A stretch of DNA of 64,000 nt from Betaproteobacteria bacterium (GCA_021298815.1 JAJTHE010000021.1:84479-148478), one strand, 5' to 3'. Positions 44,849 through 54,555 are shown, counted from the first letter of the stretch. Made by a program: numbers and translations. The notes: a model not told the origin generated them from the sequence alone.

Positions 44849-44850
44849 CC

Positions 44851-45894
44851 TCACTCCGCCTTGATCCCGGCGGCGCGGATCACCTTGCCCCAGCGCTGGT
44901 GGTCGCCCGCGATGTAGGTCGCGAACGCGGCCGGGCTGCTCGACACCGGCATCACGCCGAACTCGACCATGCGCTTGCGCACGTCCTCGCCCTGCAGCGC
45001 GGCGACCGCGTCGGCGTTGACCCGGTTGACGATCTCCGCCGGGGTGCCGGCCGGCGCGAACAGCCCGTACCAGCTCACCGATTCATAACCGGGCAGGCCC
45101 GCCTCGGCGATGGTCGGCACGTCGGGCAGCAGTTCGAAGCGTTTCGCCGACGTCAGGCCCAGCGCACGCAGCCGGCCGGTGCGGATCGGGCCGATGGCGG
45201 TAGCCACGGTCGAGAACCCGGAGTCGACGTTGCCGGCGAGCAGGTCGAGCATCGCCGGCGCACCGCCCTTGTAGGGGACGTGGGTCATCCGGATGCCAGC
45301 CATGCTCATGAACAGTTCGGTCGCGATGTGGTCGGATGCCCCGGTGCCGCCGGAGGCGAAGGTGAGCTTGCCCGGATGGGTCTTCGCCAGCGCGATGTAG
45401 TCCTTCACCGTCTTCACCGGCAGCGCCGGGTGCACGGACAGCACGTTCAGCGCCTGGCCGACCGGCGTGATCGGCGCGAGGTCCCTCAGCGGGTCGAAGG
45501 ACATGCGCGCGTACATGTGCGGGTTGATCGCGACCTGCCCGGAGGTTGCCATCACCAGCGTGTAGCCGTCGGGCGCAGCCTTCGTGACCAGTTCCACGCC
45601 GAGGTTGCCGCCTGCGCCGCCGCGGTTCTCGATCACCAGCGGCTGGCCGAGCCGGGGCGCCATCGCCTGCGCGACGGTGCGTGCGCTGAGGTCCACGGCA
45701 CCGCCCGGGGCGAACGGCACGATCAGCCGGATCGGGCGCGACGGCCAGGACTGGGCATGGGCGGCCGTGGTGGCAGCCGCGAAGGCAGCCAGGATGCAGG
45801 CCGCCTGTGTCGTGGAAGACACCGCCGCGCGCCGCAGCCGCGAGGCGCGTCGGATCGCTGCGGGAGGCACTGGCTTGCGTGCGGTATCAATCAT
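44851..45894 (-). CDS. TTT substrate-binding protein (TctC/Bug family)
   Basis: AAHAQSWPSRPIRLIVPFAPGGAVDLSARTVAQAMAPRLGQPLVIENRGGAGG...MTHVPYKGGAPA. Confidence 0.93.
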   Translation of the reverse strand: MIDTARKPVPPAAIRRASRLRRAAVSSTTQAACILAAFAAATTAAHAQSWPSRPIRLIVPFAPGGAVDLSARTVAQAMAPRLGQPLVIENRGGAGGNLGVELVTKAAPDGYTLVMATSGQVAINPHMYARMSFDPLRDLAPITPVGQALNVLSVHPALPVKTVKDYIALAKTHPGKLTFASGGTGASDHIATELFMSMAGIRMTHVPYKGGAPAMLDLLAGNVDSGFSTVATAIGPIRTGRLRALGLTSAKRFELLPDVPTIAEAGLPGYESVSWYGLFAPAGTPAEIVNRVNADAVAALQGEDVRKRMVEFGVMPVSSSPAAFATYIAGDHQRWGKVIRAAGIKAE

Positions 45895-46024
45895 CAAAAA
45901 ATTATGCGGGGCGGTACAGGGCAAGTCAAACACGGCGGGGGTGCGGGACCGTGTCCGGCGCTGTTCCGGGCCACGGCGAGCAGGTAGCATCGGGCATCGG
46001 GGTCCAACGACGCGAGATGCCAGG

Positions 46025-46927
46025 ATGAGTACTGACCAGCCTTCGAAGCCGCTCCGTATCAGCATGACCCACCTGGGCGCAGCCGGTTGGGAGATCACCG
46101 ATGGCCGCACCATCGTCCTGCTGGACCCGTTCCCCTCGCGCATCCGCTACAAGGGAAAGGCCTTCGGCAACACGGACGCGCCTTCCTACCCGGGCGATCA
46201 CCGCCCGGTGTACGGGCTCGACGACCCGGTCTACTCGGACATCGAGGAGATCGACCGGCGCATCCGGGGTGCGCACTACGTCCTGGTCTCGCATTCGCAC
46301 TTCAACCACTGCATGGACGTGCCCTACATCGCGCGCAAGTACGGTTCGAAGGTGATCGGCAGCGGCAGCACGGCGAACATCATGGCCGCCTACGGGGTGC
46401 CCGATGCACAGATCTATGCCGTGCACGGCGGCCAGGACTACCAGTTCCCCGAGCTATCGGTGCGCGTGGTGCCCAGCCTGCATTCCCCGCTGGCCGAGCG
46501 GCACTACTTCGACGGCGATGCGGTGCCGCGCAACCTGAAGGTGCCGATGCGGCTGGGCGAGTTCGCCGAAGGGGGCACGTTCGCCTACCTGCTGCGCATC
46601 GGCGGGCGCCAGATCCTCATGTTCGGTTCGATGAACTTCATCGAACGCGAGGTCGAAGGGCTGCGCCCGGATGCCGCGCTGGTGGCAGCGGGAAAGGCGC
46701 GCCTGCACCTGTACGACTACACCGGCAGGCTGCTGCGCGCGCTCGGGCATCCGAAGCTCGTGGTGGCGACCCACTGGGACGTTCAGGCCGCACCCTACGG
46801 GGCGCCGCAGGACGATGCGCTGGCCCAGGCCGGGACGTTCGTCGAGGAGGTCCGCCGCACTTCGCCGCAGGCGCGGGTCGTCCTGCCGCGCCACTTCGAG
46901 ACGGTGGTGCTGGAGCCCGACGAATGA
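46025..46927 (+). CDS. Metallo-beta-lactamase-fold hydrolase with a variant HxHxNH motif
   Basis: TIVLLDPFPSR...GAHYVLVSHSHFNHCMDVPYIARKYGSKVIGSGSTANI...LHSPLAERHYFD...GGTFAYLLRIGGRQILMFGSMNFIER. Confidence 0.82.
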   Translation: MSTDQPSKPLRISMTHLGAAGWEITDGRTIVLLDPFPSRIRYKGKAFGNTDAPSYPGDHRPVYGLDDPVYSDIEEIDRRIRGAHYVLVSHSHFNHCMDVPYIARKYGSKVIGSGSTANIMAAYGVPDAQIYAVHGGQDYQFPELSVRVVPSLHSPLAERHYFDGDAVPRNLKVPMRLGEFAEGGTFAYLLRIGGRQILMFGSMNFIEREVEGLRPDAALVAAGKARLHLYDYTGRLLRALGHPKLVVATHWDVQAAPYGAPQDDALAQAGTFVEEVRRTSPQARVVLPRHFETVVLEPDE

Positions 46928-47925
46928 GCCGCCGCTGCGGTCTGACGACGATGGCGACCACGGCGCTGGTCGGCGCCCTCGTCCCGCTGGCTGCGTGCGC
47001 GCAGTCGGGCAAGGCCGAGCCCGCGTACCCGAACCGGCCGCTGCGCATGCTGGTCGGGTTCGCGCCGGGTGGCGCCAACGATCTGCTGGCCCGGATCATC
47101 GGGCAACGGCTGTCCGAAGCGTTCGGCCAGCCGGTGGTGGTCGACAACCGCACCGGCGCGGCCGGGATCATCGCGTCCGAAGTCGTGGCCCGCGCGCAGC
47201 CGGATGCGCACACCCTGCTGCTGGGTTCGATCGGTGCGCAACTGTTCGTGCCGCTCATCCGGCGCGGCGGCATGCCGTACGACACGCGAAAGGACCTGCT
47301 GCCGGTGAGCCAGGTCGGGCAGGCCGGGACGGTCCTCGTCGTACGCGCGAATTCTCCCGCGAAGACGGTCAAGGAACTGGTCGCGCAGGCAGCTGCCAAC
47401 CCGGGCAGGCTCACCTTCGGATCGGCCGGTGTCGGCAACTCGCTGCATATCGCGACCGAGCTCTTTCGCATCGCGGCGGGTATCGAACTGCTGCACGTGC
47501 CGTACAAGGGAAACGCACCGGCGCTGGCTGCCGTCCTGGGCGGCCAGCTCGACATGCTGTTCTCCGCGGTGCCGCCCGCGCTGCCGCTGGCCGAGGCCGG
47601 GAAGCTGCGCATGCTCGGCGTGTCGACATCGAAACGCCTGACCGGGATCGAATCGGTACCGACGATCGCCGAGGCGGGCGTCCCCGGCTACGAGATGGCG
47701 AGCTGGTACGGCGTGTTCACGAGTGGCGGCTCGCCCGCGCCTGCCGTCATGCGCGTGGCCGCCGAAGTGCGAAGCGCCGTCGAATCCCCCCGGATCCGCG
47801 AACTGATGCTGGCGCAGGGTATTGAGCCGCTTGCCAGTTCTCCTGTCGCGTTCGCGAAGTTCCTCGACGCCGAGTTCCGCAAGTGGGGAAAGGTGATCGA
47901 GTCTGCGAAGATCCAGCCGGACTGA
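46924..47925 (+). CDS. TTT substrate-binding protein (TctC/Bug family) with possible lipobox (LAAC)
   Basis: LVGALVPLAACAQSGKAEPAYPNRPLRMLVGFAPGGANDLLARIIGQRLSEAFGQPVVVDNRTGAAG...LLHVPYKGNAPA; ATGA-coupled to the MBL gene. Confidence 0.93.
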   Translation: MSRRCGLTTMATTALVGALVPLAACAQSGKAEPAYPNRPLRMLVGFAPGGANDLLARIIGQRLSEAFGQPVVVDNRTGAAGIIASEVVARAQPDAHTLLLGSIGAQLFVPLIRRGGMPYDTRKDLLPVSQVGQAGTVLVVRANSPAKTVKELVAQAAANPGRLTFGSAGVGNSLHIATELFRIAAGIELLHVPYKGNAPALAAVLGGQLDMLFSAVPPALPLAEAGKLRMLGVSTSKRLTGIESVPTIAEAGVPGYEMASWYGVFTSGGSPAPAVMRVAAEVRSAVESPRIRELMLAQGIEPLASSPVAFAKFLDAEFRKWGKVIESAKIQPD

Positions 47926-48012
47926 AGGCGAGGCTCGGGGCCTTCGTTGACGTGGGCTGCAGGCATCTCCCAGAATGCGACGATGGTCCCCCAACTCCCC
48001 GGGAGTCGTCCG

Positions 48013-48975
48013 ATGCCTTCCAGGCGTACCTGTCTTGCCAGCCTCGGCCTTGCCTGCGTCCCGTTCGCTGCCATCGCCCAGGACTGGCCCTCGAAACCGG
48101 TGCGCCTCGTCGTGCCCTTCGCGCCAGGCGGCGCCACCGACGTTGTCACCCGCATCTTCGCGCAGCGTTTCCAGGAGGCCTTCGGGCAGACCTTCCTGGT
48201 CGAGAACCGCGGCGGCGCTGGCGGCCTGCTCGGGGCCCAGGTCGTCTCCAAGGCCGCACCGGACGGCTACGCGTTCGTGATGGGCACGACCGGCACCCAT
48301 GCGGTCAACGCGACGCTGTACGAGAAGACCGGGTTCAACCCGCTGCGCGAATTCGCGCCGGTGACCCGGGTCGCACTGCTGCCGAACATGATCGTCTCGC
48401 ATCCGTCGCTGCCGGCGCGCACGGTGAAGGAACTGATCGTTCTCGCGCGGCGCCAGCCCGGGGTGCTGAACTACGCGGCGGCCGGCAATTTCCTCTACAT
48501 GAGCGGCGAGGTGTTCAGGCTGCAGGCCGGTGTCGACATGACGGGCATTCCGTTCAAGGGCAGCGGCCTGGCGATGACCGCGGTGATGAGCGGCGACGTC
48601 GCGCTCGCGGTGACCACGGTCGGATCGGCGCTGCCGCACGTGCGCGCGGGAAAGATACGGCCGATCGCGATCACCAGCCTGCGCCGGATGGCGCTGGTGC
48701 CCGACGTGCCCACGGTGGCCGAGTCCGGTCTGCCGGGGCACGAGACCGTCGCGTGGTACGGGTTGTTCGCGCCGACCGGCACGCCTGCCGCGATCCTGTC
48801 CAGGGTAGCCGGAGAGGTGGCCCGGTTGTCGAAGACGGGCGAGATGCGCGATGCGCTCGCAGCGCAGGGCGCCGAGGCGGTCGGCGATACGCCGGAAGCG
48901 TTCGCGGCCATCATGCGCAGCGATGTCGTGCGCTGGGGAGAAATCGTGCGCCGCACGGGCGCGCGGCCCGACTGA
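48013..48975 (+). CDS. TTT substrate-binding protein (TctC/Bug family)
   Basis: MPSRRTCLASLGLACVPFAAIAQDWPSKPVRLVVPFAPGGATDVVTRIFAQRFQEAFGQTFLVENRGGAGG...MTGIPFKGSGLA. Confidence 0.93.
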   Translation: MPSRRTCLASLGLACVPFAAIAQDWPSKPVRLVVPFAPGGATDVVTRIFAQRFQEAFGQTFLVENRGGAGGLLGAQVVSKAAPDGYAFVMGTTGTHAVNATLYEKTGFNPLREFAPVTRVALLPNMIVSHPSLPARTVKELIVLARRQPGVLNYAAAGNFLYMSGEVFRLQAGVDMTGIPFKGSGLAMTAVMSGDVALAVTTVGSALPHVRAGKIRPIAITSLRRMALVPDVPTVAESGLPGHETVAWYGLFAPTGTPAAILSRVAGEVARLSKTGEMRDALAAQGAEAVGDTPEAFAAIMRSDVVRWGEIVRRTGARPD

Positions 48976-49023
48976 TCGGCCGGCCCGCTCGGCTGCTGTC
49001 GTCCCGCGAACGCCGACGCCGAC

Positions 49024-49905
49024 TCAGCTGCCCGCGCGGCGGCGCGCTTCCTGCGCGCAGGCCTCGAGCAGCCGGGACAGGTCTGCCCGCACCCGCTCGA
49101 AGCCTTCGTTGCGCCGGAAGGTCTTCACGTCCATGAAGTTCTTCTTGTTGATCTCGATCTGGATCGAGTCCACGCCGTTGCCGGGCGCGCCATGGCGCCG
49201 GATCAGTTCGTTGCCGACATAAGGGTCGTTGACGGTCACGGTCCAGCCGTAGGAGCGCAGAGTGTCGACGACGAAGGCCATCGACGCCGGCGAGGCGGTG
49301 CGGCCGTTGAGGTCGCTGATGCAGAAGTCCGGCCGGGGCTTGCCGGCATCGCTGTGCGTCGGTGCGCCGACCGCCGACATGCAGTGGCAGGACAGCTGCA
49401 TCGCATAGCCTGCGCGGCCGTGCGCGGCCTGGATCAGCCGCAGCAGTTCCGCATGGTAGGGACGGTGGTAGCGCGCGAGGCGCTCCTCTATCTCGGCCGG
49501 GGTCAGCCGGCGCTCCTGCATCGGTTCTCCGTAGCGCGACAGCGTCTTGATCAGGCCGAGGCCGCGCAGGGCGGTCGGCGTCGGCTTCAGCGGCGCCGGG
49601 AACGTACCGTCCACCACCGCCGGGTCGAGATCGAGCTCGTCGCGGTTCACGTCCATGAAGGTGTTCGGGAAGCAGGCGTAGAGCAGGGTCCCGCCGGCCT
49701 TCGGCGTGTGGGCGAACAGCTCCTCGACGTACATCGACGCGTTGTCGTGCAGCACGGTGAACGGCAGGGGCGAGCGGAACTCGTGCGGATACTCGCGCCC
49801 GCTGCGCGATACGTCGACCACCATTGGCGCGGGTTCGCCCACGGGATCGTGGCGGATCCAGATGCCGGGGAGGATCGCGACGGCGGATTCGGTGGCGTTC
49901 GGCAT
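49024..49905 (-). CDS. N-formylglutamate amidohydrolase family protein
   Basis: MVVDVSRSGREYPHEFRSPLP...DNASMYVEELFAHTPKAGGTLLYACFPNTFMDVNRDELDLDPAVVDG...SDLNGRTAS...INKKNFMDVKTFRRNEGFERVRADLSRLL. Confidence 0.9.
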   Translation of the reverse strand: MPNATESAVAILPGIWIRHDPVGEPAPMVVDVSRSGREYPHEFRSPLPFTVLHDNASMYVEELFAHTPKAGGTLLYACFPNTFMDVNRDELDLDPAVVDGTFPAPLKPTPTALRGLGLIKTLSRYGEPMQERRLTPAEIEERLARYHRPYHAELLRLIQAAHGRAGYAMQLSCHCMSAVGAPTHSDAGKPRPDFCISDLNGRTASPASMAFVVDTLRSYGWTVTVNDPYVGNELIRRHGAPGNGVDSIQIEINKKNFMDVKTFRRNEGFERVRADLSRLLEACAQEARRRAGS

Positions 49906-50045
49906 GGCGGCTCCTGTGGGAAGGCGGAAGGCTGTCCGGCGATCGGAACGCGATGGTACCGTCTGGCGCTATGATCCTGCCCGGGCCATCGACGCCACTG
50001 CCCGCCAGAGGCAGGCGCCGCGGTGGGCCGTCCCGGAGAGCTCGC

Positions 50046-52205
50046 ATGACCGAACAGGCACGACCCTGGTGGCAGGGACCCAACCGGGTCCTGCTGATCA
50101 ACCTGCGCGAGGGCGACGAGCCGCGCATCGAGGCCGAGGCGCTGGTGGCCGATGCGAAGCGCTTCTCCGCGACCGCCTTCTGCATCAGCGGCGGCGGTAT
50201 CGTCGCCTTCTACCAGACGAAGATCGACGGCCACCGGATCAGCAGCGGCCTGGGCTCGCGCGACCTGCTGGACGAGATCGTGCCGGTCGCGCATCGGGAG
50301 GGCATGCACGTGCTGGCCCGCATCGACCCGAGCTGCGCGCCGAAGGCGCTCGCCGACGTCCATCCCGACTGGTTCACCCGCGATCGCGACGGCAACCTGT
50401 GCGAGGTCAGCGACCATTACGTGACCTGTCCGAGCGGGCGCTACTACCGCGAGCGGATGGCGGAAGTGGTGACCGAGATCCTCACCCGGTATCCGGTCGA
50501 CGGCATCTGGAACAACGCCGGCAAGTTCGGCGCATGGGACACCACGGTCTGCTACTGCAACTCCTGCCAGGCCTCGTTCCGCGAATATGCCGGCGAGGCG
50601 ATCCCGCTCGACGAGGACTGGGAGGACCCGACCTGGCGCCGGTTCAACGAATGGCGCTACCGGCAGATCGCCGACTGGGTGAAGCTGATGCATGGCGCGA
50701 TCCACGCGGCCAACCCGAAGGCGATCTTCATCTCGGCGGTGCAGCTGATGGAGTCGCTCGAGACGATCCAGATCGGCGGCTGGGACATCGACTACTGGCT
50801 CGATGGCCAGGACGTGCTGACCTTCGAGTGCCAGCGGCGCAACACCGCGCCCTGGTGGCCGGGCCTGCAGGCGAAGTACCTCGCCTCGCTCGGCCCCGAC
50901 CGGCCGCGCTGGATGACGGTGAGCTACTTCTATCCCTGGTGGCGCCTGTCCGCCTCGCCCGAGGCCGAGAACCGCGCCTGGATCGCGCAGCAGTTCGCCA
51001 ACGGCGTGTCGAGCTGGCTGCACATCAACGGCGGCTATTCGCCGCTGTTCGACCGCCGCTCGCTCGAGCCGATGCGCGAGGTCTTCGCGCGGCTCGCACG
51101 CTGGGAAGGCTATTTCGATGGCGCGCGTTCGGTGGCGCAGGTGGCCATGGTGTTCTCGCGCCACACGCAGGACAACTACGGCCGGGGAAAGCCCGGTCCC
51201 CGGTACTTCGATCCGGTGCGTGGCACCTACTGTGCGCTGCAGGAGGCGCACATCCCGTTCGACCTGCTGTCGGACAAGTTCCTCGATGCCGCGACCCTCG
51301 CCCGCTACCGTGCGGTCGTGCTGCCGAATGCGGCCTGCCTGTCCGATGCAGTGGTGGCCGTGCTGGTCGACTACGTGAAGGGCGGCGGTTCGATCGTCTG
51401 CAGCTTCGAGACCGGCCGCTACGACGTCGAGGGGGCGCCGGTCGAGCGGCCGGCTCTGGACGCACTGCTCGGGGCACGGCGCACCGGCGTACGGCGCGAC
51501 CTGAAGTCGTCCTACGCGAAGCTCGAGCGCCGCGACGACCCGCTGCTCGACGGCATCGGCGACACCGACCTGCTGCCGAACGATGGTGCGCTGGTCGAAC
51601 TGGCCATCGGTCCCGTGCCGGCCGGCGCCGCGGCGCGTGCAGTGCCGCTGACCCTGATCCCGCCGGTGATCGCCCATTCGGGCGCGACGATCAGCATCCC
51701 GGAGTACAGCGCGATCGGCAGCGGCACCGACATCCCGGTGGCCCTGCGCGGCACCTTCGGCCAGGGTCGGGTCGTCTACTTCGCCAACCAGATCGACGCG
51801 CTGTTCTACCACTACGGATTCCCCGACCTCGGACGCGTGCTGGCCAACGCCGTGGCCTGGGCGATCGGCGACGATCGGCAACTGCAGGTCGATGCGCCCG
51901 ACCATGTCGACGCGACTCACATGCGGCAGCCGATCCCGAACGGCAGGCGCGACCTCGTGCACCTTGTGAACTTCCCGGTGGGCAAGCACCTGAACACCGG
52001 CTGGCGCCATCCGGGCACCGCCATCCATCCGGTGTCCGGCATCACGGTGTCGCTGGGTTGCGGCGAGGGCGAGCGCCTGCGCGGCGTGCGGGTCGCATCC
52101 AGCGAGACGAAGCTGGTGCCGGTGCTGCGTGATGGCCGGGTCGAGGTGGTGGTGGACAATCTCGACGACCACGAGATCGTCGTGTTCGAATTCGAAGGTC
52201 GTTGA
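50046..52205 (+). CDS. Putative glycosidase-like protein: N-terminal (beta/alpha)8-type domain plus beta-galactosidase-trimerisation/GATase-like domain
   Basis: 720 aa; EALVADAKRFSATAFCISGGGIVAFYQTKI...LDEIVPVAHREGMHVLARIDPS...VDGIWNNAGKFGAWDTTVCYCNSCQASFREYAG...YRAVVLPNAACLSDAVVAVLVDYVKGGGSIVCSFETG...QGRVVYFANQIDALFYHYGFPDLGRVLANAVAWAIG. Confidence 0.7.
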   Translation: MTEQARPWWQGPNRVLLINLREGDEPRIEAEALVADAKRFSATAFCISGGGIVAFYQTKIDGHRISSGLGSRDLLDEIVPVAHREGMHVLARIDPSCAPKALADVHPDWFTRDRDGNLCEVSDHYVTCPSGRYYRERMAEVVTEILTRYPVDGIWNNAGKFGAWDTTVCYCNSCQASFREYAGEAIPLDEDWEDPTWRRFNEWRYRQIADWVKLMHGAIHAANPKAIFISAVQLMESLETIQIGGWDIDYWLDGQDVLTFECQRRNTAPWWPGLQAKYLASLGPDRPRWMTVSYFYPWWRLSASPEAENRAWIAQQFANGVSSWLHINGGYSPLFDRRSLEPMREVFARLARWEGYFDGARSVAQVAMVFSRHTQDNYGRGKPGPRYFDPVRGTYCALQEAHIPFDLLSDKFLDAATLARYRAVVLPNAACLSDAVVAVLVDYVKGGGSIVCSFETGRYDVEGAPVERPALDALLGARRTGVRRDLKSSYAKLERRDDPLLDGIGDTDLLPNDGALVELAIGPVPAGAAARAVPLTLIPPVIAHSGATISIPEYSAIGSGTDIPVALRGTFGQGRVVYFANQIDALFYHYGFPDLGRVLANAVAWAIGDDRQLQVDAPDHVDATHMRQPIPNGRRDLVHLVNFPVGKHLNTGWRHPGTAIHPVSGITVSLGCGEGERLRGVRVASSETKLVPVLRDGRVEVVVDNLDDHEIVVFEFEGR

Positions 52206-52230
52206 AGACCGAACCAGGGAGGGGATGCAG

Positions 52231-53247
52231 ATGAAGCCTGTCGACTCGCAGGGACCCAACGCCATCGCGCGCGGATGTTCGATCGCCGTGGTGGCTGCCG
52301 CCGGCGTGGTGCTCACGATGCCGGCCGACCCCGCGCTGGCGCAATCGGGTGCCTATCCGAACCGGCCGATCCGGATGATCGTGCCGCTGCCTGCCGGCGG
52401 GCCGACCGACATCCTGGTGCGGCTGATCGCCACGCCGATGCAGGACCGCCTCGGCCAGCCGGTGGTGGTCGACAACCGGCCCGGGGCGAGCGGCAACATC
52501 GGCGCAGACCTGGCGGCCAAGTCCGCACCCGACGGCCACACGCTGTTCGCCGGCACTTCGGGGCCGCTCGCCAACAACGTCAGCCTCTATACCAAGCTGC
52601 CCTACGATCCGGTGCGCGACTTCGCGCCGGTCGCGCTGGTGGCCACCGCGCCGTTCGTGCTGGCCGTGCATCCGTCGCTGCCGGTGACCTCCGTGAAGGA
52701 ATTCATCGCCTACGCCAAGGGACGCCCCGGCAAGCTCAACTATGGCGCGGTGCCGGGGGCGGCTGCGCACCTGGCGACCGAGATGTTCCGCATGCTGGCC
52801 GGCGTGGATGCGGTGCATGTGCCGTACAAGGGTGCCGGCCCGGCCACCGTCGACGTGATCGCCGGGCAGATCCAGTTCACCTTCGCATCGACGCCGGGGG
52901 CGATCCCGCATGTGAAGACCGGCAAGCTGCGTGCGCTGGCGGTGACCAGCCCGAAGCGCATCTCCGGTGCACCCGACCTGCCGACGGTGGCCGAGGGTGG
53001 CGGCCCGGCGATGTCGGCGCAGGTCTGGTACGGCGTGGTCGCCCCGGCGCGCACGCCGCAGGCGATCGTGCAGCGTCTGTACACCGAGATCGAGCAGATC
53101 GTGAAGACGCCGGCCACCCGGGACCGGATGTTGCAGAACGATTTCGAACCGGCGCTGATGACGCCCCAGGAATTCGGTGCGTTCATCAAGTCCGAGATCG
53201 CGACCTGGGCAAAGGTCGTGAAGGCGGCAGGCATCAAGGCGGATTGA
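52231..53247 (+). CDS. TTT substrate-binding protein (TctC/Bug family)
   Basis: ALAQSGAYPNRPIRMIVPLPAGGPTDILVRLIATPMQDRLGQPVVVDNRPGASG...AVHVPYKGAGPA. Confidence 0.94.
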   Translation: MKPVDSQGPNAIARGCSIAVVAAAGVVLTMPADPALAQSGAYPNRPIRMIVPLPAGGPTDILVRLIATPMQDRLGQPVVVDNRPGASGNIGADLAAKSAPDGHTLFAGTSGPLANNVSLYTKLPYDPVRDFAPVALVATAPFVLAVHPSLPVTSVKEFIAYAKGRPGKLNYGAVPGAAAHLATEMFRMLAGVDAVHVPYKGAGPATVDVIAGQIQFTFASTPGAIPHVKTGKLRALAVTSPKRISGAPDLPTVAEGGGPAMSAQVWYGVVAPARTPQAIVQRLYTEIEQIVKTPATRDRMLQNDFEPALMTPQEFGAFIKSEIATWAKVVKAAGIKAD

Positions 53248-53334
53248 AGCGTGGCCGGACATCGGTCGCTTCGCGAACCGATGCCGCGCCGGCTGGTCTA
53301 ATTGATCCCGCACGCAATCGAAAGGGCCACCCCA

Positions 53335-53718
53335 ATGGCAATCCCCTGGCTGACCGTACTGCAGGCGGTCCCCTGGACCGAGGTCATCCGCAACGCACCG
53401 AAGGTGGCCGACGGCGCGAAGAAGCTGTGGAGTTCGGTGGCCGGCCGGCCGGCGCAGACTGCCGTCGGGGGTGGTGCGATGGCGCAGTCGCGCGGCGACG
53501 CTTCGCCCGCAGGGCTGCAGGCACGCGTCGATTCGCTGGAATCGACCGTCGCCGCGCTGCACGACCAGTTGCTGTCCTCCGCGGAGCTGATCAGGCAACT
53601 CGCCGACCAGAACACGCTGCTCGTGCAGCGCGTCGAGGCCAACCGCGTGCGCTCGGTGCGCATGTCGTGGGCGCTCGCCGTGGTGGCCGTGGTCGCGGTG
53701 GCGGGGGTGGCCTGGTAG
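53335..53718 (+). CDS. Small hypothetical protein: coiled coil plus C-terminal TM helix
   Basis: MAIPWLTVLQAVPWTEVIRNAPKVADGAKKLW...LQARVDSLESTVAALHDQLLSSAELIRQLADQN...MSWALAVVAVVAVAGVAW. Confidence 0.65.
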   Translation: MAIPWLTVLQAVPWTEVIRNAPKVADGAKKLWSSVAGRPAQTAVGGGAMAQSRGDASPAGLQARVDSLESTVAALHDQLLSSAELIRQLADQNTLLVQRVEANRVRSVRMSWALAVVAVVAVAGVAW

Positions 53719-53757
53719 GTCCCTGCGTGGCGCGGGGCGGGTCGGTACAGCGCAGGT

Positions 53758-54555
53758 TCAGCGCAGGTTGTTCCGCAGCACCACCAGCCAGGGCCGGCTC
53801 GCCGTGGGCTGCAGCAGGCCCCTCGAATCGAGCGCCACGTCGGTCCAGGTGACCGCATCGCGCACGTTGCCGCCGATCGCACCGAGCAGCCCGGGCGCGA
53901 CGCTGACCACCAGGTCGCAGTGGTAGGTGCCTCGGCTGTCGTCGCTCGCGAGCTGCGCGAAGGTGGTGACGACGCCGGCGGTCCATGAACGCGCCGCGCA
54001 GATGAGGTCGCCGACCCTCGGTGCGGCGCGCCGCGCGTCGAGTGCCTCGAAGCCTGCGGTGTCCGGGAAGTCGTGGATGCGCTTGATGTAGTCCCAGTGG
54101 CGCGCGCTGGGCGTGAACACCTGCCGCGGCACGCCGGCCGCATGCATCAGGAAGGAGATGAACACGGCCGACCAGGGTTGCAGCGAGCCGTCGCCGAGCA
54201 GCATGCGCTCGGTCGGGAAGTCGCTGCCGCGAAGCACGAACCAGTACATCAGCACGCGGCTGGTGTAGTCGGGTTCGTACTCGTTTCGCGCCGGGCGCGC
54301 AGCCGGTGCGTCCGTGGCGGGCCGGGGTCGGCCGGCGGCGTCGATCCGCGGGCTGCCCCAGAGCGCCCACTCCTGCCGTGCGATCGCGACCAGCCGCTCG
54401 CGCGTGCCCTGTATCCGGACCGCGCGGTCGGGTGCAACGGGTGTCGCGCGGGTCGACCGGTCGGGCGGCGGTGCGACGGTCGCGCAGCCGGCCAGCGCGA
54501 GCAGGCAGAGTGCAGTGGCAAGGCAGGCAACCGACCGGGCAGGGCATGCATTCAT
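53758..54555 (-). CDS. DUF2272-like putative lipoprotein
   Basis: ATALCLLALAGCATVAPPPD lipobox; RLVAIARQEWALWG...SRVLMYWFVLRG...WSAVFISFLMHAAGVPRQVFTPSARHWDYIK...PRVGDLICAARSW. Confidence 0.75.
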   Translation of the reverse strand: MNACPARSVACLATALCLLALAGCATVAPPPDRSTRATPVAPDRAVRIQGTRERLVAIARQEWALWGSPRIDAAGRPRPATDAPAARPARNEYEPDYTSRVLMYWFVLRGSDFPTERMLLGDGSLQPWSAVFISFLMHAAGVPRQVFTPSARHWDYIKRIHDFPDTAGFEALDARRAAPRVGDLICAARSWTAGVVTTFAQLASDDSRGTYHCDLVVSVAPGLLGAIGGNVRDAVTWTDVALDSRGLLQPTASRPWLVVLRNNLR

